A stretch of DNA of 64,000 nt from Desulfovibrio sp. 86 (GTDB lineage: Bacteria > Desulfobacterota > Desulfovibrionia > Desulfovibrionales > Desulfovibrionaceae): assembly GCF_902702915.1 (NCBI RefSeq), contig NZ_LR738849.1:1302001-1366000 (forward strand), in the 5' to 3' direction. Below the pieces are notes generated by a model, which did not search any database, was not told where the DNA came from, and was given only the letters and a program-made list of their open reading frames with translations. Position numbers and translations under genes: made by a program. Numbering within the stretch: position 1 is the first letter of the stretch; every line of letters starts with the position of its first letter. This document shows positions 26,082-35,807 of the stretch, in pieces.

Positions 26082-26786
26082 TCAGACCTTGGCGCAGGCC
26101 GTGCCGCACACGTCCACGATGGCACGCGCGTCCATATCGGGCGAGATGGGCAGGAGCGCCAGACGGCGGAAATCGTCGGGTCTGTCCATGTCCAGCCGCA
26201 GATCCGGGCGGCGCAGCCAGTTTTCAGCGGGGTCAAAGGTGCCGATGCGGAAATCGGCGGCATTGTCCCAGATGTAATTCAGGCAGTGCTCGCGTTGTGA
26301 AGGCTGTGTGGCCTTGCGGCCCATATCCTCAAGCAGTCCGCGCGAAAGTATCTCGGCCCCGAGGCCATCGGGCCAGAGGTTGTTGCGCGGGATGTGGTTG
26401 TAGGCGTAATCCCAGTGGCCTTGGCGGTAAAAATCCACAAGCCTGTCCACGGCTCCGCTCCAGATGAGCGGGTTGTCGGCGCACACGCGCACCACAAGAC
26501 CGGCGTCCGCCAGTTGGGCGGCCTGGCAGAAGCGCGCCAGCACGTCGTCTTCCGGCCCGGCCATGCAGGGTATGCCGCGACGGCGCAAATGTTCCAGCAG
26601 CACCACATCCAGCGGGGTCTCCGGCACTGCCACCATGATGGAATCCAGACGCGCGCACGCGCCAAGGCGGCGCGTAACCCAGTCGATAACCGGCACATCG
26701 CGCAGGCAGAGCAGGGATTTCAGGGGCAGGCGGCTGGACCCCAGCCGGGCCTGAACAATGGCGACAACCTTGCCTTTACTGGACAT
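26082..26786 (-). CDS. SpsF-like cytidylyltransferase/glycosyltransferase
   Basis: A 234-residue protein of the SpsF/COG1861 nucleotidyltransferase group associated with surface polysaccharides. The nucleotide-binding N-terminus is KVVAIVQARLGSSRLPLKSL; further motifs are VPVIDWVTRRL, VCADNPLIWSGAVDRLVDFY and NLWPDGLGAEI. Its substrate is unknown, though its relatives occur with sialic-acid-type sugars. The start is the ATG with AAGGAAG upstream; the longer open frame runs into the B-type repeat. It is the last gene of the minus-strand sugar cluster. Confidence 0.85.
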   Translation of the reverse strand: MSSKGKVVAIVQARLGSSRLPLKSLLCLRDVPVIDWVTRRLGACARLDSIMVAVPETPLDVVLLEHLRRRGIPCMAGPEDDVLARFCQAAQLADAGLVVRVCADNPLIWSGAVDRLVDFYRQGHWDYAYNHIPRNNLWPDGLGAEILSRGLLEDMGRKATQPSQREHCLNYIWDNAADFRIGTFDPAENWLRRPDLRLDMDRPDDFRRLALLPISPDMDARAIVDVCGTACAKV

Positions 26787-26835
26787 GAATGCTTCCTTTG
26801 AGAACAGATGGGCGTTGAATTGGAACAGTGCAGCC

Positions 26836-27020
26836 AGAGCAATGTAACTTTTACATTGCTCTGACGTCTGTGTGAGCAGACGTTCGCTACGGAGGCGTAA
26901 GCGCAGTTTATCTGCGCGGTTAAACGCCGAAGTGAGCGTGCCGTAAACTTTGAGAATGTACATTCTCAAAGTTTATCTGCTCTAGAGCAGTTTACGAATG
27001 AAATGAGTTAAATGCTCTAG
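26836..27020 (-). repeat. Family B mosaic repeat between spsF-like and neuA/pseG-like genes
   Basis: Contains AGAGCAATGTAACTTTTACATTGCTCT, TTTGAGAATGTACATTCTCAAA and GAGCAGTTTACGAATGAAATG hairpin pieces. The right end CTAG on this strand supplies the TAG stop of the fusion gene (27017-27019). Confidence 0.75.
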
Positions 27021-28660
27021 TGTTCCGGCTCCTGGGGGCGTTCGTTCAGAAGCCCCAGCATGCGCCGCACCACGCGGCCCTTGTTGACGGTGAAATCCAT
27101 ATCGGACTGGCGTTGCCAGAAGCGTTGGCGGCGCGGATTTTTCAGCATGGCCAGAAAGGTATTGCGTATCCTGCCGTCGCTCACGCGGTCCATTATGCCT
27201 ACAAAGGCAAAGCCGTGGCGCGGGCGGGCAAAAGTATGGCGCGCCTCGCGCTCGTGCGTGGCCAGCACAAGGGCGGGCACGCACATGTGGGCCAGTTCGT
27301 AAACAGTGCGCCCGGCGGAGCAGATGGCAAGGTCGGCCCCTTCCATCATGCGGCTCATGACATTGGTGGCCCAGGTAAAGGTGACCAGAGGATTGTCGAG
27401 CTTTTTGAGGTGCGCTTCCATGGCCTCTTTATGGGCATAGCCCGGCCCTGCCACCAGGCGGATGGCAATGCCGTAGCCACGGCAGATGGGCTCGATGATG
27501 TCCAGCACCCGGCGCGAGCAGTCGTGCTGATCCGTGCCGCCAAAGGTTATGAGCACGGTTTTGACCTCAGACCGGAAGGGATTGCGCGCCGCGTTCACAA
27601 ATTCGTCGCGCAGGCAGAAAAATTCCGGCCCGCAGCAAATCCTGTCCGTACTCTTGCCTTCGTACAGGGCATTGACCACCAGCCGGGCCAGCGACGCGCC
27701 GGGGCCCTCGTCCTCAAAATTGACGCAGCGGACGCCCGCATTGGTGAGGCGCTTCATATAGGCCGTGGTGGTATTGAGAATGTCGTTGATCACAAGGTCG
27801 GGGCGCAGGGCAAGCACGGTGTCGGCCAGGTCTTCCTGCCCCTGACGCACGATCTTGTAATCCTTGCGGGCAATGCTTTCCACCGCCAGTTCGCTTTCGC
27901 GCGTGCAGACAAAGCTTACCCTGTGGTTGGAAATCTCGTGCGCCAGCATGAGCGCCCGGAACACGTGCCCCATGCCGATGGCGGGCCAGCCGGCCACCAC
28001 AAAGACCACATGCCGCCGCTCCAGCAGGCGCTCGCAGATCCACCAGTCCTGATAGCCCTGAATTTCAATGGCCCTGTCGTTGAGAAAATAGGGGATGACG
28101 CGTCCCCGCCCCGATCCTTTGGGGTTTGCAAGGCAGGAAAGGCGCAGCATGATGAGCGCGCGACTTTCGACAACCAGCGTCTTTTCTTCATCCAGGGCGG
28201 CGTCGTCGTCCAACAGGCCCTCAAGCCCTTCGCCATGCATGTTCCAGATGCGCTGCCGCACGCTCTTGACGGTAACAAGGCTGTCTGCGTCGGCCTCGCG
28301 GTACTTTTTCCAGGCGTGTTCCACATCCACCCAGGTCAGCAGGGGGCAGGACGCGCGCAGAATGATGCAGTGCTCGTACTCTTGCGCCAGCTCATCCAGC
28401 AGCACGCGCATTTCGCTGACAATATCCAGCGACGTGAAGCGCAGATCCTTGTTACGGCGAAAGCCCACCCCTGCGCGCTCGCAGATGAGGGATATCTCCT
28501 GGCTGTCCGTGAGCACCACGATGTCTTCACCGGGCAGAACGCCCCGCGCCGTATTGATGGCCCGCTGCACCAACGTCACGCCTGCGAGTTTTTTCACCAG
28601 CTGGTCGGGTATGACGGCGTTTTTCTTGATGGCGGGGATGACAATGCAGCGTTCTTTCAC
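27017..28660 (-). CDS. Fusion: CMP-sugar synthetase-like (NeuA/PseF) and PseG-like domains
   Basis: A 547-residue two-domain protein. Residues ~1-215 resemble NeuA/PseF CMP-sialic/pseudaminic acid synthetases (IPAIKKNAVIPDQLVKKLAG, VVLTDSQEI, IILRASCPLLTWVDVEHAWK). The usual RGGSKG of the nucleotide-binding loop is replaced by IKKNAV. Residues ~216-540 resemble PseG, the UDP-sugar hydrolase of the pseudaminate pathway (GT-B fold), with GMGHVFRALMLA (His232 as the expected catalytic His) and GGTDQHDCSRR (374-382). The two halves normally are separate genes. A nonulosonate synthase is absent from the window. The TAG stop comes from a TAGAGCA repeat. Confidence 0.85.
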   Translation of the reverse strand: MKERCIVIPAIKKNAVIPDQLVKKLAGVTLVQRAINTARGVLPGEDIVVLTDSQEISLICERAGVGFRRNKDLRFTSLDIVSEMRVLLDELAQEYEHCIILRASCPLLTWVDVEHAWKKYREADADSLVTVKSVRQRIWNMHGEGLEGLLDDDAALDEEKTLVVESRALIMLRLSCLANPKGSGRGRVIPYFLNDRAIEIQGYQDWWICERLLERRHVVFVVAGWPAIGMGHVFRALMLAHEISNHRVSFVCTRESELAVESIARKDYKIVRQGQEDLADTVLALRPDLVINDILNTTTAYMKRLTNAGVRCVNFEDEGPGASLARLVVNALYEGKSTDRICCGPEFFCLRDEFVNAARNPFRSEVKTVLITFGGTDQHDCSRRVLDIIEPICRGYGIAIRLVAGPGYAHKEAMEAHLKKLDNPLVTFTWATNVMSRMMEGADLAICSAGRTVYELAHMCVPALVLATHEREARHTFARPRHGFAFVGIMDRVSDGRIRNTFLAMLKNPRRQRFWQRQSDMDFTVNKGRVVRRMLGLLNERPQEPEH

Positions 28661-28727
28661 GGTAAACCCTTATACAGCGGGCCGGTTTGAAAACATGTTT
28701 AACGCGGCCGGTTCGTTTGGGACGCTC

Positions 28728-28813
28728 GGCTGAATCCACGCCACGTTGTGGCGCGCTGCACTCTCGTGCAACGGTAGAGCATTTACACTTTTTCAAAGTT
28801 AACATGCTCTAAA
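28728..28813 (-). repeat. Family B partial repeat, B5
   Basis: GGCTGAATCCACGCCACGTTGTGG, a GCTGCACTCTCGTGCAAC hairpin, then TAGAGCATTTACACTTTTTC ending AACATGCTCTAA. It lies between the fusion gene and the aminotransferase gene. Confidence 0.75.
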
Positions 28814-28945
28814 CCGGCGAAGCCCGTCTTTTGAAAAGCACGGCGTTACCGGGGATGGCTCATGGCGCAAAGGGCCGCCGGGGATGGCACAGGCCCCCCG
28901 GCAGCACCTTCACATATGGCACGACCAGGGACGAACCCCTTGGTC

Positions 28946-30133
28946 TCAACGGATTTTGGCCAGCACTTCGCGGGTAGACGCCAGCATATAGTCAAACTCT
29001 TCTTCCGACAGCCAGTGCTGGAAGGGGAAGGAAATCATGGTGTCAAAAAACAGGTCGGCATTGGGGCAGCAGGCTTCGCCCATGCCCTGCCGCCGGTAGT
29101 ATTCGTACCTGTCCAGCGGAATATACTGCACAACGCACTTGACGCCTTTTTCATTGAACATGGCGCGCATGAAGCGGTCGCGGGCATCAACGCCGGAAGT
29201 CATGCGGGCCGCCAGCAGATGGTAGTTGTGGCGGCGGCTGTCTTCGCGGTGGAATTCCAGTTCGGGAAAATCCTTCAGGGCGTCGATGAAGGCCAGGGCG
29301 CGCGCACGCTTCTGGTCATTGATTTCATCAATGCGCTCCAGCAGTTTTGCGCCCAGGGCGCACTCCACTTCACCGAGGCAGTAATTGTTGGGCTGCACCA
29401 TGCGACCGTCAATAAAGGGCATGTCCACATTGCCCATGGCGGGTTTCCAGTAGTCCGGGCGTTCAAAGTCAAAGGCGCAGTGCCCGTTGTGCCGCAGGGT
29501 GGGCACCATGGCCGCGAGCTTGGGGTCACGCACATACAGCATGCCGCCTTCGCCCAAGGTGGTGAGGTTTTTGTGCGAATGGAAGGAGAAGATGGCCATG
29601 TCGCCAAAGGCTCCGGCCTTGACGCCGCCAATCTCGGCCCCGATGGCCTGGGCCGCGTCCTCGATGAGGATCAGGCCACGCTCCTTGCACAGCGCGGCAA
29701 TGGCGGGCATGTCCGCCACATAGCCATAAAGATGCACCACCACCACGGCTTTGGTGCGCGGGGTCAGCACACGCTCAATGCTTTCGGCCGTGGTCACGCG
29801 GGTGTGCAGGTCCACATCCGCCCAGACGAGCTTTGCGCCCTTTTTGACATACGGATAGGCCGAAGCCGTGAAGGTGTGGGAGGGGATGACCACCTCGTCG
29901 CCTTCATTGAACAGGCAGAGCTGCGCCGAAAGTTCCAGCGCGGAGCAGCCGTTCATGGTGGTAAAGCAGGTTCCCTGGGCAACGCCCTGATAGTCGGCGA
30001 ACTTGCTTTCAAACTGGCGCATATAGTGCCCCTGGGTCAGGGGATCGGCATTGCGCATGGCCTCTACCACGACGGCGATTTCGTCTTCGGTGTAGCGGAT
30101 GGCGCGGCCGCTGAAGTTGACTTTGATATCCAT
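28946..30133 (-). CDS. DegT/DnrJ/EryC1/StrS aminotransferase
   Basis: A 395-residue PLP-dependent sugar aminotransferase. The substrate ketone is unknown. The PLP lysine is K188 in AIFSFHSHKNLTTLGEGG, with IEDAAQAIGAE (conserved Asp) and DEVVIPSHTFTASA before it. FEEDUP-like regions in this family include KDFPELEFH. The start is the second in-frame codon, ATG preceded by TGAGGAG; a GTG 12 bases upstream is also open. It belongs to the same family as Shewanella KdnA, the 8-amino-Kdo transaminase, but family membership alone does not fix its substrate. The neighbouring KdnB-like gene makes the pairing notable. Confidence 0.92.
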   Translation of the reverse strand: MDIKVNFSGRAIRYTEDEIAVVVEAMRNADPLTQGHYMRQFESKFADYQGVAQGTCFTTMNGCSALELSAQLCLFNEGDEVVIPSHTFTASAYPYVKKGAKLVWADVDLHTRVTTAESIERVLTPRTKAVVVVHLYGYVADMPAIAALCKERGLILIEDAAQAIGAEIGGVKAGAFGDMAIFSFHSHKNLTTLGEGGMLYVRDPKLAAMVPTLRHNGHCAFDFERPDYWKPAMGNVDMPFIDGRMVQPNNYCLGEVECALGAKLLERIDEINDQKRARALAFIDALKDFPELEFHREDSRRHNYHLLAARMTSGVDARDRFMRAMFNEKGVKCVVQYIPLDRYEYYRRQGMGEACCPNADLFFDTMISFPFQHWLSEEEFDYMLASTREVLAKIR

Positions 30134-30232
30134 GAGACTCCTCACTGTGGAGTTTTGCGCTTGGAACGCGTCCCGGCGAGAGCATTTTCACTTTGAAGTT
30201 GCGCTAAAGTGGCTGACGGCGGCGGGGCCTAG

Positions 30233-30387
30233 AAAAACACTGATTAAAGAGCCTTCTGGAAACGCGCAGTTATTTCGTTTGGCAAGGCGCGATCTTTTTT
30301 TGAAGCAGGAGTGGACTCTTCCGTCCTCGACTGTTTCAAAAAAAGTGAAGCAAGTCCGCCAAGCGGAATAAATCAGCGTTTCCTTTG
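30233..30387 (+). repeat. Family C long palindromic repeat, copy C2
   Basis: AAAAACACTGATTAAAGAGC through AATCAGCGTTTCCTTT, about 95% identical by eye to C1 with central CTTTTTTTGAAGCAG palindrome. Confidence 0.85.
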
Positions 30388-30414
30388 CCCCCTCGCCGCC
30401 AGCAGATGGCGTCA

Positions 30415-30567
30415 GTAGAGCATTTTCGCATTGAGAATATCCATTCTCAATGCTTCCAAGACGCCCACTTCGGCGCGTAACAGCGCAATAAATTACGCTT
30501 ACGCCTCCGCGGCGGGCGTCTGCTCACACAGCCGCCAGAGCAATTTCAAAGTGAAATTGCTCTGGCG
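30415..30567 (+). repeat. Family B mosaic repeat
   Basis: TAGAGCATTTTCGCATTGAG, ATTCTCAATGC, and a terminal hairpin GAGCAATTTCAAAGTG with TTGCTCTGG. Parts recur at 52646-52690 and 26836-27020. Confidence 0.7.
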
Positions 30568-30587
30568 TTCAGATGCCAGCGCTGCGG

Positions 30588-31667
30588 CTACATCCTTTTA
30601 AAGCGCCCGATGACGTTTTCCTTGGTGAGGATATTTTTGAAATCCGGGCCAAGGCGGTTGGACAGCGGTTTTTCGTGCACGATGCTCGCCCCGTAGAGCG
30701 CGTCGTACTGGGCGTCGGTAAGGCCCTGACAGATGCCCTTGGGCAGATCAATGCCCTGGCGTTCCATCATGATCATGAATTCCTTGTAGTGCTCGGGATA
30801 GATGTCTTCCAGCACGGACAGGGCGTAACAGTTGGCTATGCCGTGGCGCATGTGCAGCACCATGCTGAGACCGGCGGAAAGGGGATGCACCACGCCCACA
30901 AATCCGGCGGCCATGCCGCCCAGGTAGGAGGCGATCATCATTTTTTCGCGGTTTTCCTCGCTCATCATGTCCTGCGAGAGGAAAACCTGCTTGCAAAGGT
31001 CGATGGCCTTGGCCGCCAGGGAATCCACCACCACGTTGCGGTACGAGCCGGTGATGCTCTCAAAGCAGTGCATGTAGGTGTCGATGCCCGTGTAAAAATA
31101 CTGGTTGCGGGGCACGCTGGCCGTGAGGTCGGGGTCCATCAGCACCTGGTCGAACATGGTGAAGTCGCTGTTCATGCCCAGTTTGATGTTCTTTTCCTCA
31201 TTGCAGATGATGCCCGTGCGCGAGGTTTCGGAGCCCGTGCCCGACAGGGTGGGCACCGCGATTTTGTAGGGCGCGGGGTTCTTGACCAGTTCCCATCCCT
31301 GGTAGTCTTCAGCCTTGCCGGGGTTATCGAGCAGGTTGCCAACGCACTTGCAGGTGTCAAGCACGCAGCCGCCTCCAAAGGCCACCAGGGTGCAGGGTTC
31401 CACGCCCTTCAGAAAGGCTTTCACCTGATCGGTGTAGCCGTCCACGCTGTCCGTGGTGGGTTCGCTGGCGGTGTCGATGTAGAGCAGCATGTCGCGGCTT
31501 TCCACAGGCAGTTTGCCCGCCAGATCCTTTCCCTGGAAGAACTTGTCCAGAAAAAAGACTGCAGGTCCAGCCACTGCCTTGCGGCGCACGGCCAAAAGAT
31601 CTCCAAGCTGGCTCAGGCTGCCCTGGCCAATCATATAATACCCGACATTTTTTGCATTACGGAACAT
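30588..31667 (-). CDS. Iron-containing alcohol dehydrogenase, KdnB-like
   Basis: A 359-residue Fe-dependent dehydrogenase. NAD-binding GGG (98-100) and the metal ligands D196, H200 (YTGIDTYMHCFES), H261 and H275 (SMVLHMRHG) are in place. The N-terminus (FRNAKNVGYYMIGQGSL), QGWELVKNPAPYK, PTLSGTGSETSRTG and KLGMNSDFTMFDQVLMDPD strongly recall KdnB, the Kdo 8-oxidase that prepares 8-amino-3,8-dideoxy-Kdo in Shewanella. That is my recollection, not a search. A sugar oxidase role is likely given the DegT aminotransferase downstream; the exact substrate is inferred. The start is ATG with TGAGGAC upstream; GTG 12 bases earlier is also in frame. Confidence 0.88.
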   Translation of the reverse strand: MFRNAKNVGYYMIGQGSLSQLGDLLAVRRKAVAGPAVFFLDKFFQGKDLAGKLPVESRDMLLYIDTASEPTTDSVDGYTDQVKAFLKGVEPCTLVAFGGGCVLDTCKCVGNLLDNPGKAEDYQGWELVKNPAPYKIAVPTLSGTGSETSRTGIICNEEKNIKLGMNSDFTMFDQVLMDPDLTASVPRNQYFYTGIDTYMHCFESITGSYRNVVVDSLAAKAIDLCKQVFLSQDMMSEENREKMMIASYLGGMAAGFVGVVHPLSAGLSMVLHMRHGIANCYALSVLEDIYPEHYKEFMIMMERQGIDLPKGICQGLTDAQYDALYGASIVHEKPLSNRLGPDFKNILTKENVIGRFKRM

Positions 31668-32276
31668 AGGTGTCCTCACAGTATGGCATAAGATTTCCGG
31701 GCCATACGCTATAGCCGCAGGTCTTGCAATAGCCGCTGTAAAGCGGCTTCCAGCGCGGACCAGCGGGGTTAAAAGACGGATTAGAGCATTTTAACTTTGA
31801 AAAAGCGTAAATGCTCTCACGCTGTACGAAAGTACAGCGCGCCACAACGTGGCGTGGATTCAGCCGAGCTTTAGCCGTTGCGACGAAGGAAGCTACGGAT
31901 GCTTCAAGCGTTGTGACGCAGGCTTAAAGCGTTGTGACGCAGGAAACTACGCTTGAAGACAGCATGCGTAACGACACCGCTTGTTCCATACAATCGCTGT
32001 CGCCATCCGTAAGCCCTTTGGGCAACGGCTGCCGCGAAGCTACGGATGCTTCAAGCGTTGTGACGCAGGAAGCTACGGATAAAGACAGCATGAGTAACTA
32101 TGCATCTTGTTCTGCGTAATCGCTGTCGCCATTCGTAAGGCTCGTAGACTCGCCAACGACTGCCGCAAAGACAGCAATTGGTTACTAGAGCGACCAGCCT
32201 GCTGATGCTTGGCGCAAATCGCATTTTCGGCTGAATGAAAACTTTGAAATGTGAAACATTTCAAAGTTAATCTGCT
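31668..32276. other. 609-bp gene-free stretch, mostly element B2
   Basis: The first ~115 bases are upstream leader DNA of the KdnB-like gene; the rest is B2. Short open frames here arise from the repeats. Confidence 0.6.
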
Positions 32277-32280
32277 CTAG
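31784..32280 (+). repeat. Family B element with expanded interior, B2
   Basis: Runs from TAGAGCATTTTAACTTTG to TTAATCTGCTCTAG, about 497 bp. The inner part repeats GCGTTGTGACGCAGG at 31908-31922, 31929-31943 and 32055-32069, and shares GACAGCAATTGGTTA and GCGACCAGCCTGCTGATGC with B1. The right-hand TAG (32277-32279 on the minus strand) is the stop codon of the DUF805 gene. Confidence 0.8.
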
Positions 32281-32882
32281 TCTCTTTTGTCAGGCACGGC
32301 ACGCTGCCCCGGCTTCACGCCGGAAGCATCCCTGCCCTGCGCCCGGGTAGCGTCTGGCTTTGAAGCCAGCCGTGCCCAGCCATTATCAGTAGTACCATCG
32401 GCATTTGCGCCAGCAGAAGCCGGTCTGTCTGCGGGTGCGGAAGCGGCCGCCCCATCTTCCAGCGGGTCGGGGCCAAAACGGTTGGACCCCACAGTACCCC
32501 TGCGTGCGTAAAGGATGAGCAGCCCAAGGCCACTCAGTCCAGCCAGCATGATGCACATATACGCTGACGTGCCAAAGTCAAGATGCAGGGCAAGCCCGCC
32601 GAGCGCAGCCAGCCCTATGGGGGCCGCCTGAACCCAGCCGGAAAGGTTGGCGTCGTGCAGGCGGCGGGCAGTCACCGCAAGATGCGGCAACAGCAGCATA
32701 AGACTCACAATACCGCTTGTCAGCATGCCTGTCTGTGGCGAGGCGTTGCTGAAAAGCCCCAGAAACGAATTGACGATGGCGCCAAAAAGCACGAACCACC
32801 AGAATTCCGACCGCGAAGCACGGCCCTTGAAATCGCTGTACTTGCGAAACAGACACGTTCTGACCGCAGTCCTGAAATCCAT
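32277..32882 (-). CDS. DUF805 family membrane protein
   Basis: A 201-residue inner-membrane protein. Residues ~1-125 match DUF805 (CLFRKYSDFKGRASRSEFWW, TARRLHDANLSGWVQ), with about four hydrophobic helices. The last ~70 residues are a hydrophilic Ala/Pro/Gly tail. The start is ATG with AAGGAGC upstream. Function unknown for the family. The stop TAG lies in the right end of repeat B2, so the tail may have been altered by that insertion. Confidence 0.85.
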   Translation of the reverse strand: MDFRTAVRTCLFRKYSDFKGRASRSEFWWFVLFGAIVNSFLGLFSNASPQTGMLTSGIVSLMLLLPHLAVTARRLHDANLSGWVQAAPIGLAALGGLALHLDFGTSAYMCIMLAGLSGLGLLILYARRGTVGSNRFGPDPLEDGAAASAPADRPASAGANADGTTDNGWARLASKPDATRAQGRDASGVKPGQRAVPDKRD

Positions 32883-32904
32883 GCGCGCTCCTTTGTGCCA
32901 TGCG

Positions 32905-32938
32905 GCGGGAAGGGACAGTGCCCTCCCCCACAAAGCAT
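32905..32938 (-). repeat. Family A remnant, A7
   Basis: GGCGGGAAGGGACAGTGCCC followed by TCCCCCACAAAGC matches the arm and flank of A copies but with a decayed centre. Confidence 0.5.
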
Positions 32939-32962
32939 CTCAACGTGGCAATGCTCCGACAA

Positions 32963-33826
32963 CTATTCGCCAGCCGTGCGCTGCCGCCAGGAATGTACGG
33001 TATTCACGAGCAGCATGGCGATGGTCATGGGCCCGACGCCGCCGGGAACGGGCGTGATGGCGGAGGCTTTGGCGCTCACGCTTTCATAGTCCGCGTCGCC
33101 GCACAGGCCGTCGGGGCCACGGTTGATGCCCACGTCGATGACCACAGCGCCCTGGCGCACCATGTCGCCCGTGATGAGGCGCGGCCTGCCGATGGCGAGA
33201 AAAAGAAAGTCCGCGCTGCGGCATTCCGCCGCGAGATCAGGAGTGCGCGAATGGCAGATGGTGACGGTGGCGTCGCCGAATTCGCCGGAGCGGGTCAGCA
33301 GCAGGGCAAGGGGCTTGCCCACGATGTCCGAACGCCCCACCACAACGGCCTTCTTGCCCCTAGTGGGCAAATTGTAACGGCGCAAAAGCTCTATGACCCC
33401 GGCAGGCGTGCAGGACACAAAGCCCGGCAGCCCCAGCGAGAGCCGTCCCACGTTTTCGGGATGAAAGCCATCCACATCCTTTGCCGGGTCAATGGCCAGC
33501 AGACAAGCCTGGGCGTCCAGCCCCTTGGGCAGGGGCAATTGCAGCAAAATGCCGTCCACATCGGGCCGGGCATTGCACTCCCTGATACGGTGCAGCAGAT
33601 CCTGCTGCGAGGTATCGGCTGGCAGGCGGTAGGCAAAAGAAACAATGCCCACATCGACGCAGGCTTTTTCCTTGTTGCGCACATACACCTGCGAAGCCGG
33701 GTCTTCACCCACAAGAATAACAGCCAGGCCCGGGGCACGGCGGCCTTTGGCCCTGGCTGCGCCCACTTCGGCAGCCAGTTCGGCGCGGATATCCTGCGCG
33801 GTCTTCTTGCCGTCAATAACTATCAT
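32963..33826 (-). CDS. folD: Methylenetetrahydrofolate dehydrogenase / cyclohydrolase
   Basis: A 287-residue bifunctional enzyme interconverting 5,10-methylene-THF and 10-formyl-THF. The catalytic lysine region (YVRNKEKA), [23 protein letters not shown] substrate site (FVSCTPAGV), [11 protein letters not shown] and the late [10 protein letters not shown] are all present. The start is set at the third in-frame ATG ([10 protein letters not shown]), which has GGAG at the right distance and gives the usual ~288-residue length; ATG 12 bases upstream is possible. A promoter with 17-bp spacing lies ~70 bases upstream. Confidence 0.96.
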   Translation of the reverse strand: MIVIDGKKTAQDIRAELAAEVGAARAKGRRAPGLAVILVGEDPASQVYVRNKEKACVDVGIVSFAYRLPADTSQQDLLHRIRECNARPDVDGILLQLPLPKGLDAQACLLAIDPAKDVDGFHPENVGRLSLGLPGFVSCTPAGVIELLRRYNLPTRGKKAVVVGRSDIVGKPLALLLTRSGEFGDATVTICHSRTPDLAAECRSADFLFLAIGRPRLITGDMVRQGAVVIDVGINRGPDGLCGDADYESVSAKASAITPVPGGVGPMTIAMLLVNTVHSWRQRTAGE

Positions 33827-33896
33827 GTATTGCTCCATGGAGTTTTCGTCCACAGGTTCGCAGACGGTTGCTATCGTTTTGACCTACGAGGTTTAC

Positions 33897-33925
33897 AGTA
33901 TAGACTGCCCTGCTGCCAAGCTCAA
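33897..33925 (-). promoter_or_regulatory. Sigma70-type promoter of folD
   Basis: On the minus strand TTGAGC (33920-33925) and TATACT (33897-33902) are separated by exactly 17 bases. TATACT matches the -10 consensus at 5 of 6. The transcript would have a leader of about 65 bases. Confidence 0.65.
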
Positions 33926-34161
33926 GCGCGTGGAACAAAAATGTCAGAACCCGCGGCGTAGTGCTGCCACGGGCTCAACTTTCCATTTCTGCCAGAAATT
34001 CAGGGTGATTTTATGCTGTGCCCGGCTCTGGCGGCTGCGCCTGATAGTGCCGCCTGAAAAAGCAAATGCCCCTTGTCTGCCTGAAAAAGCAAATATCCTT
34101 TGCCCGCGCTGCTGCAGGGGCAAAGGCGCGTACGGGAGTACGCCAGCTGAGGCACAGCAAG

Positions 34162-34376
34162 ATTTTTAGGGGGTGGGGGCGTGAGGGAGGAGACCCTTTG
34201 TTAGAGCATTTACCCTTTAAAAAAGGGTAAATGCTCTAACGCTGCACGAGAGTGCGGCGCGCCACAACGTGGCGTGGATTCTGCCGAAAATCGCATTTTC
34301 GGCAGAATGACACCTTTGAAATGTGAAACATTTCAAAGGTACTCTGGTCTACATAGGATCCCTCCCCCACAAAGCA
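34162..34376 (-). repeat. Composite repeat: A8 hairpin carrying element B3 in its loop
   Basis: The A arm (TTTTTAGGGGGTGGGGGC, then GTGAGGGAGGAGACCCTTTG) is followed by B3 (34201 to about 34352) and then CCCTCCCCCACAAAGC. B3 is the short form (~150 bp): a TTAGAGCATTTACCC palindrome (34201-34239), a GCTGCACGAGAGTGCGGC hairpin, TTCTGCCGAAAATCGCATTTTCGGCAGAA, and CACCTTTGAAATG with CATTTCAAAGGT. Confidence 0.85.
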
Positions 34377-34400
34377 CTTCAAAGTGAAACTGCGATTGCT

Positions 34401-35807
<1,407 letters not shown>

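Larger units (their letters stand above)
30134..30587. other. 454-bp gene-free stretch with repeats
   Basis: Contains repeat C2 and the B-like segment at 30415-30567, which shows AGCATTTTCGCATTGAGAAT and GAGCAATTTCAAAGTGAAATTGCTCT. There is no gene. Confidence 0.6.
33827..34400. other. 574-bp gene-free stretch with promoter and composite A8/B3
   Basis: Carries the folD promoter, about 230 bases of unremarkable sequence (33930-34160), then the A8/B3 composite reaching nearly to the eno stop. There is no gene. Confidence 0.6.

Noticed and set aside
25346..26100. CRISPR array candidate among repeats
   Set aside because: Repeats are hairpins of different sizes with irregular spacing, with no uniform spacers or cas genes nearby.
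27020..28690. 556-aa plus-strand frame opposite the NeuA/PseG-like gene
   Set aside because: Shadow with no recognisable motif; the minus-strand gene has clear domain motifs.
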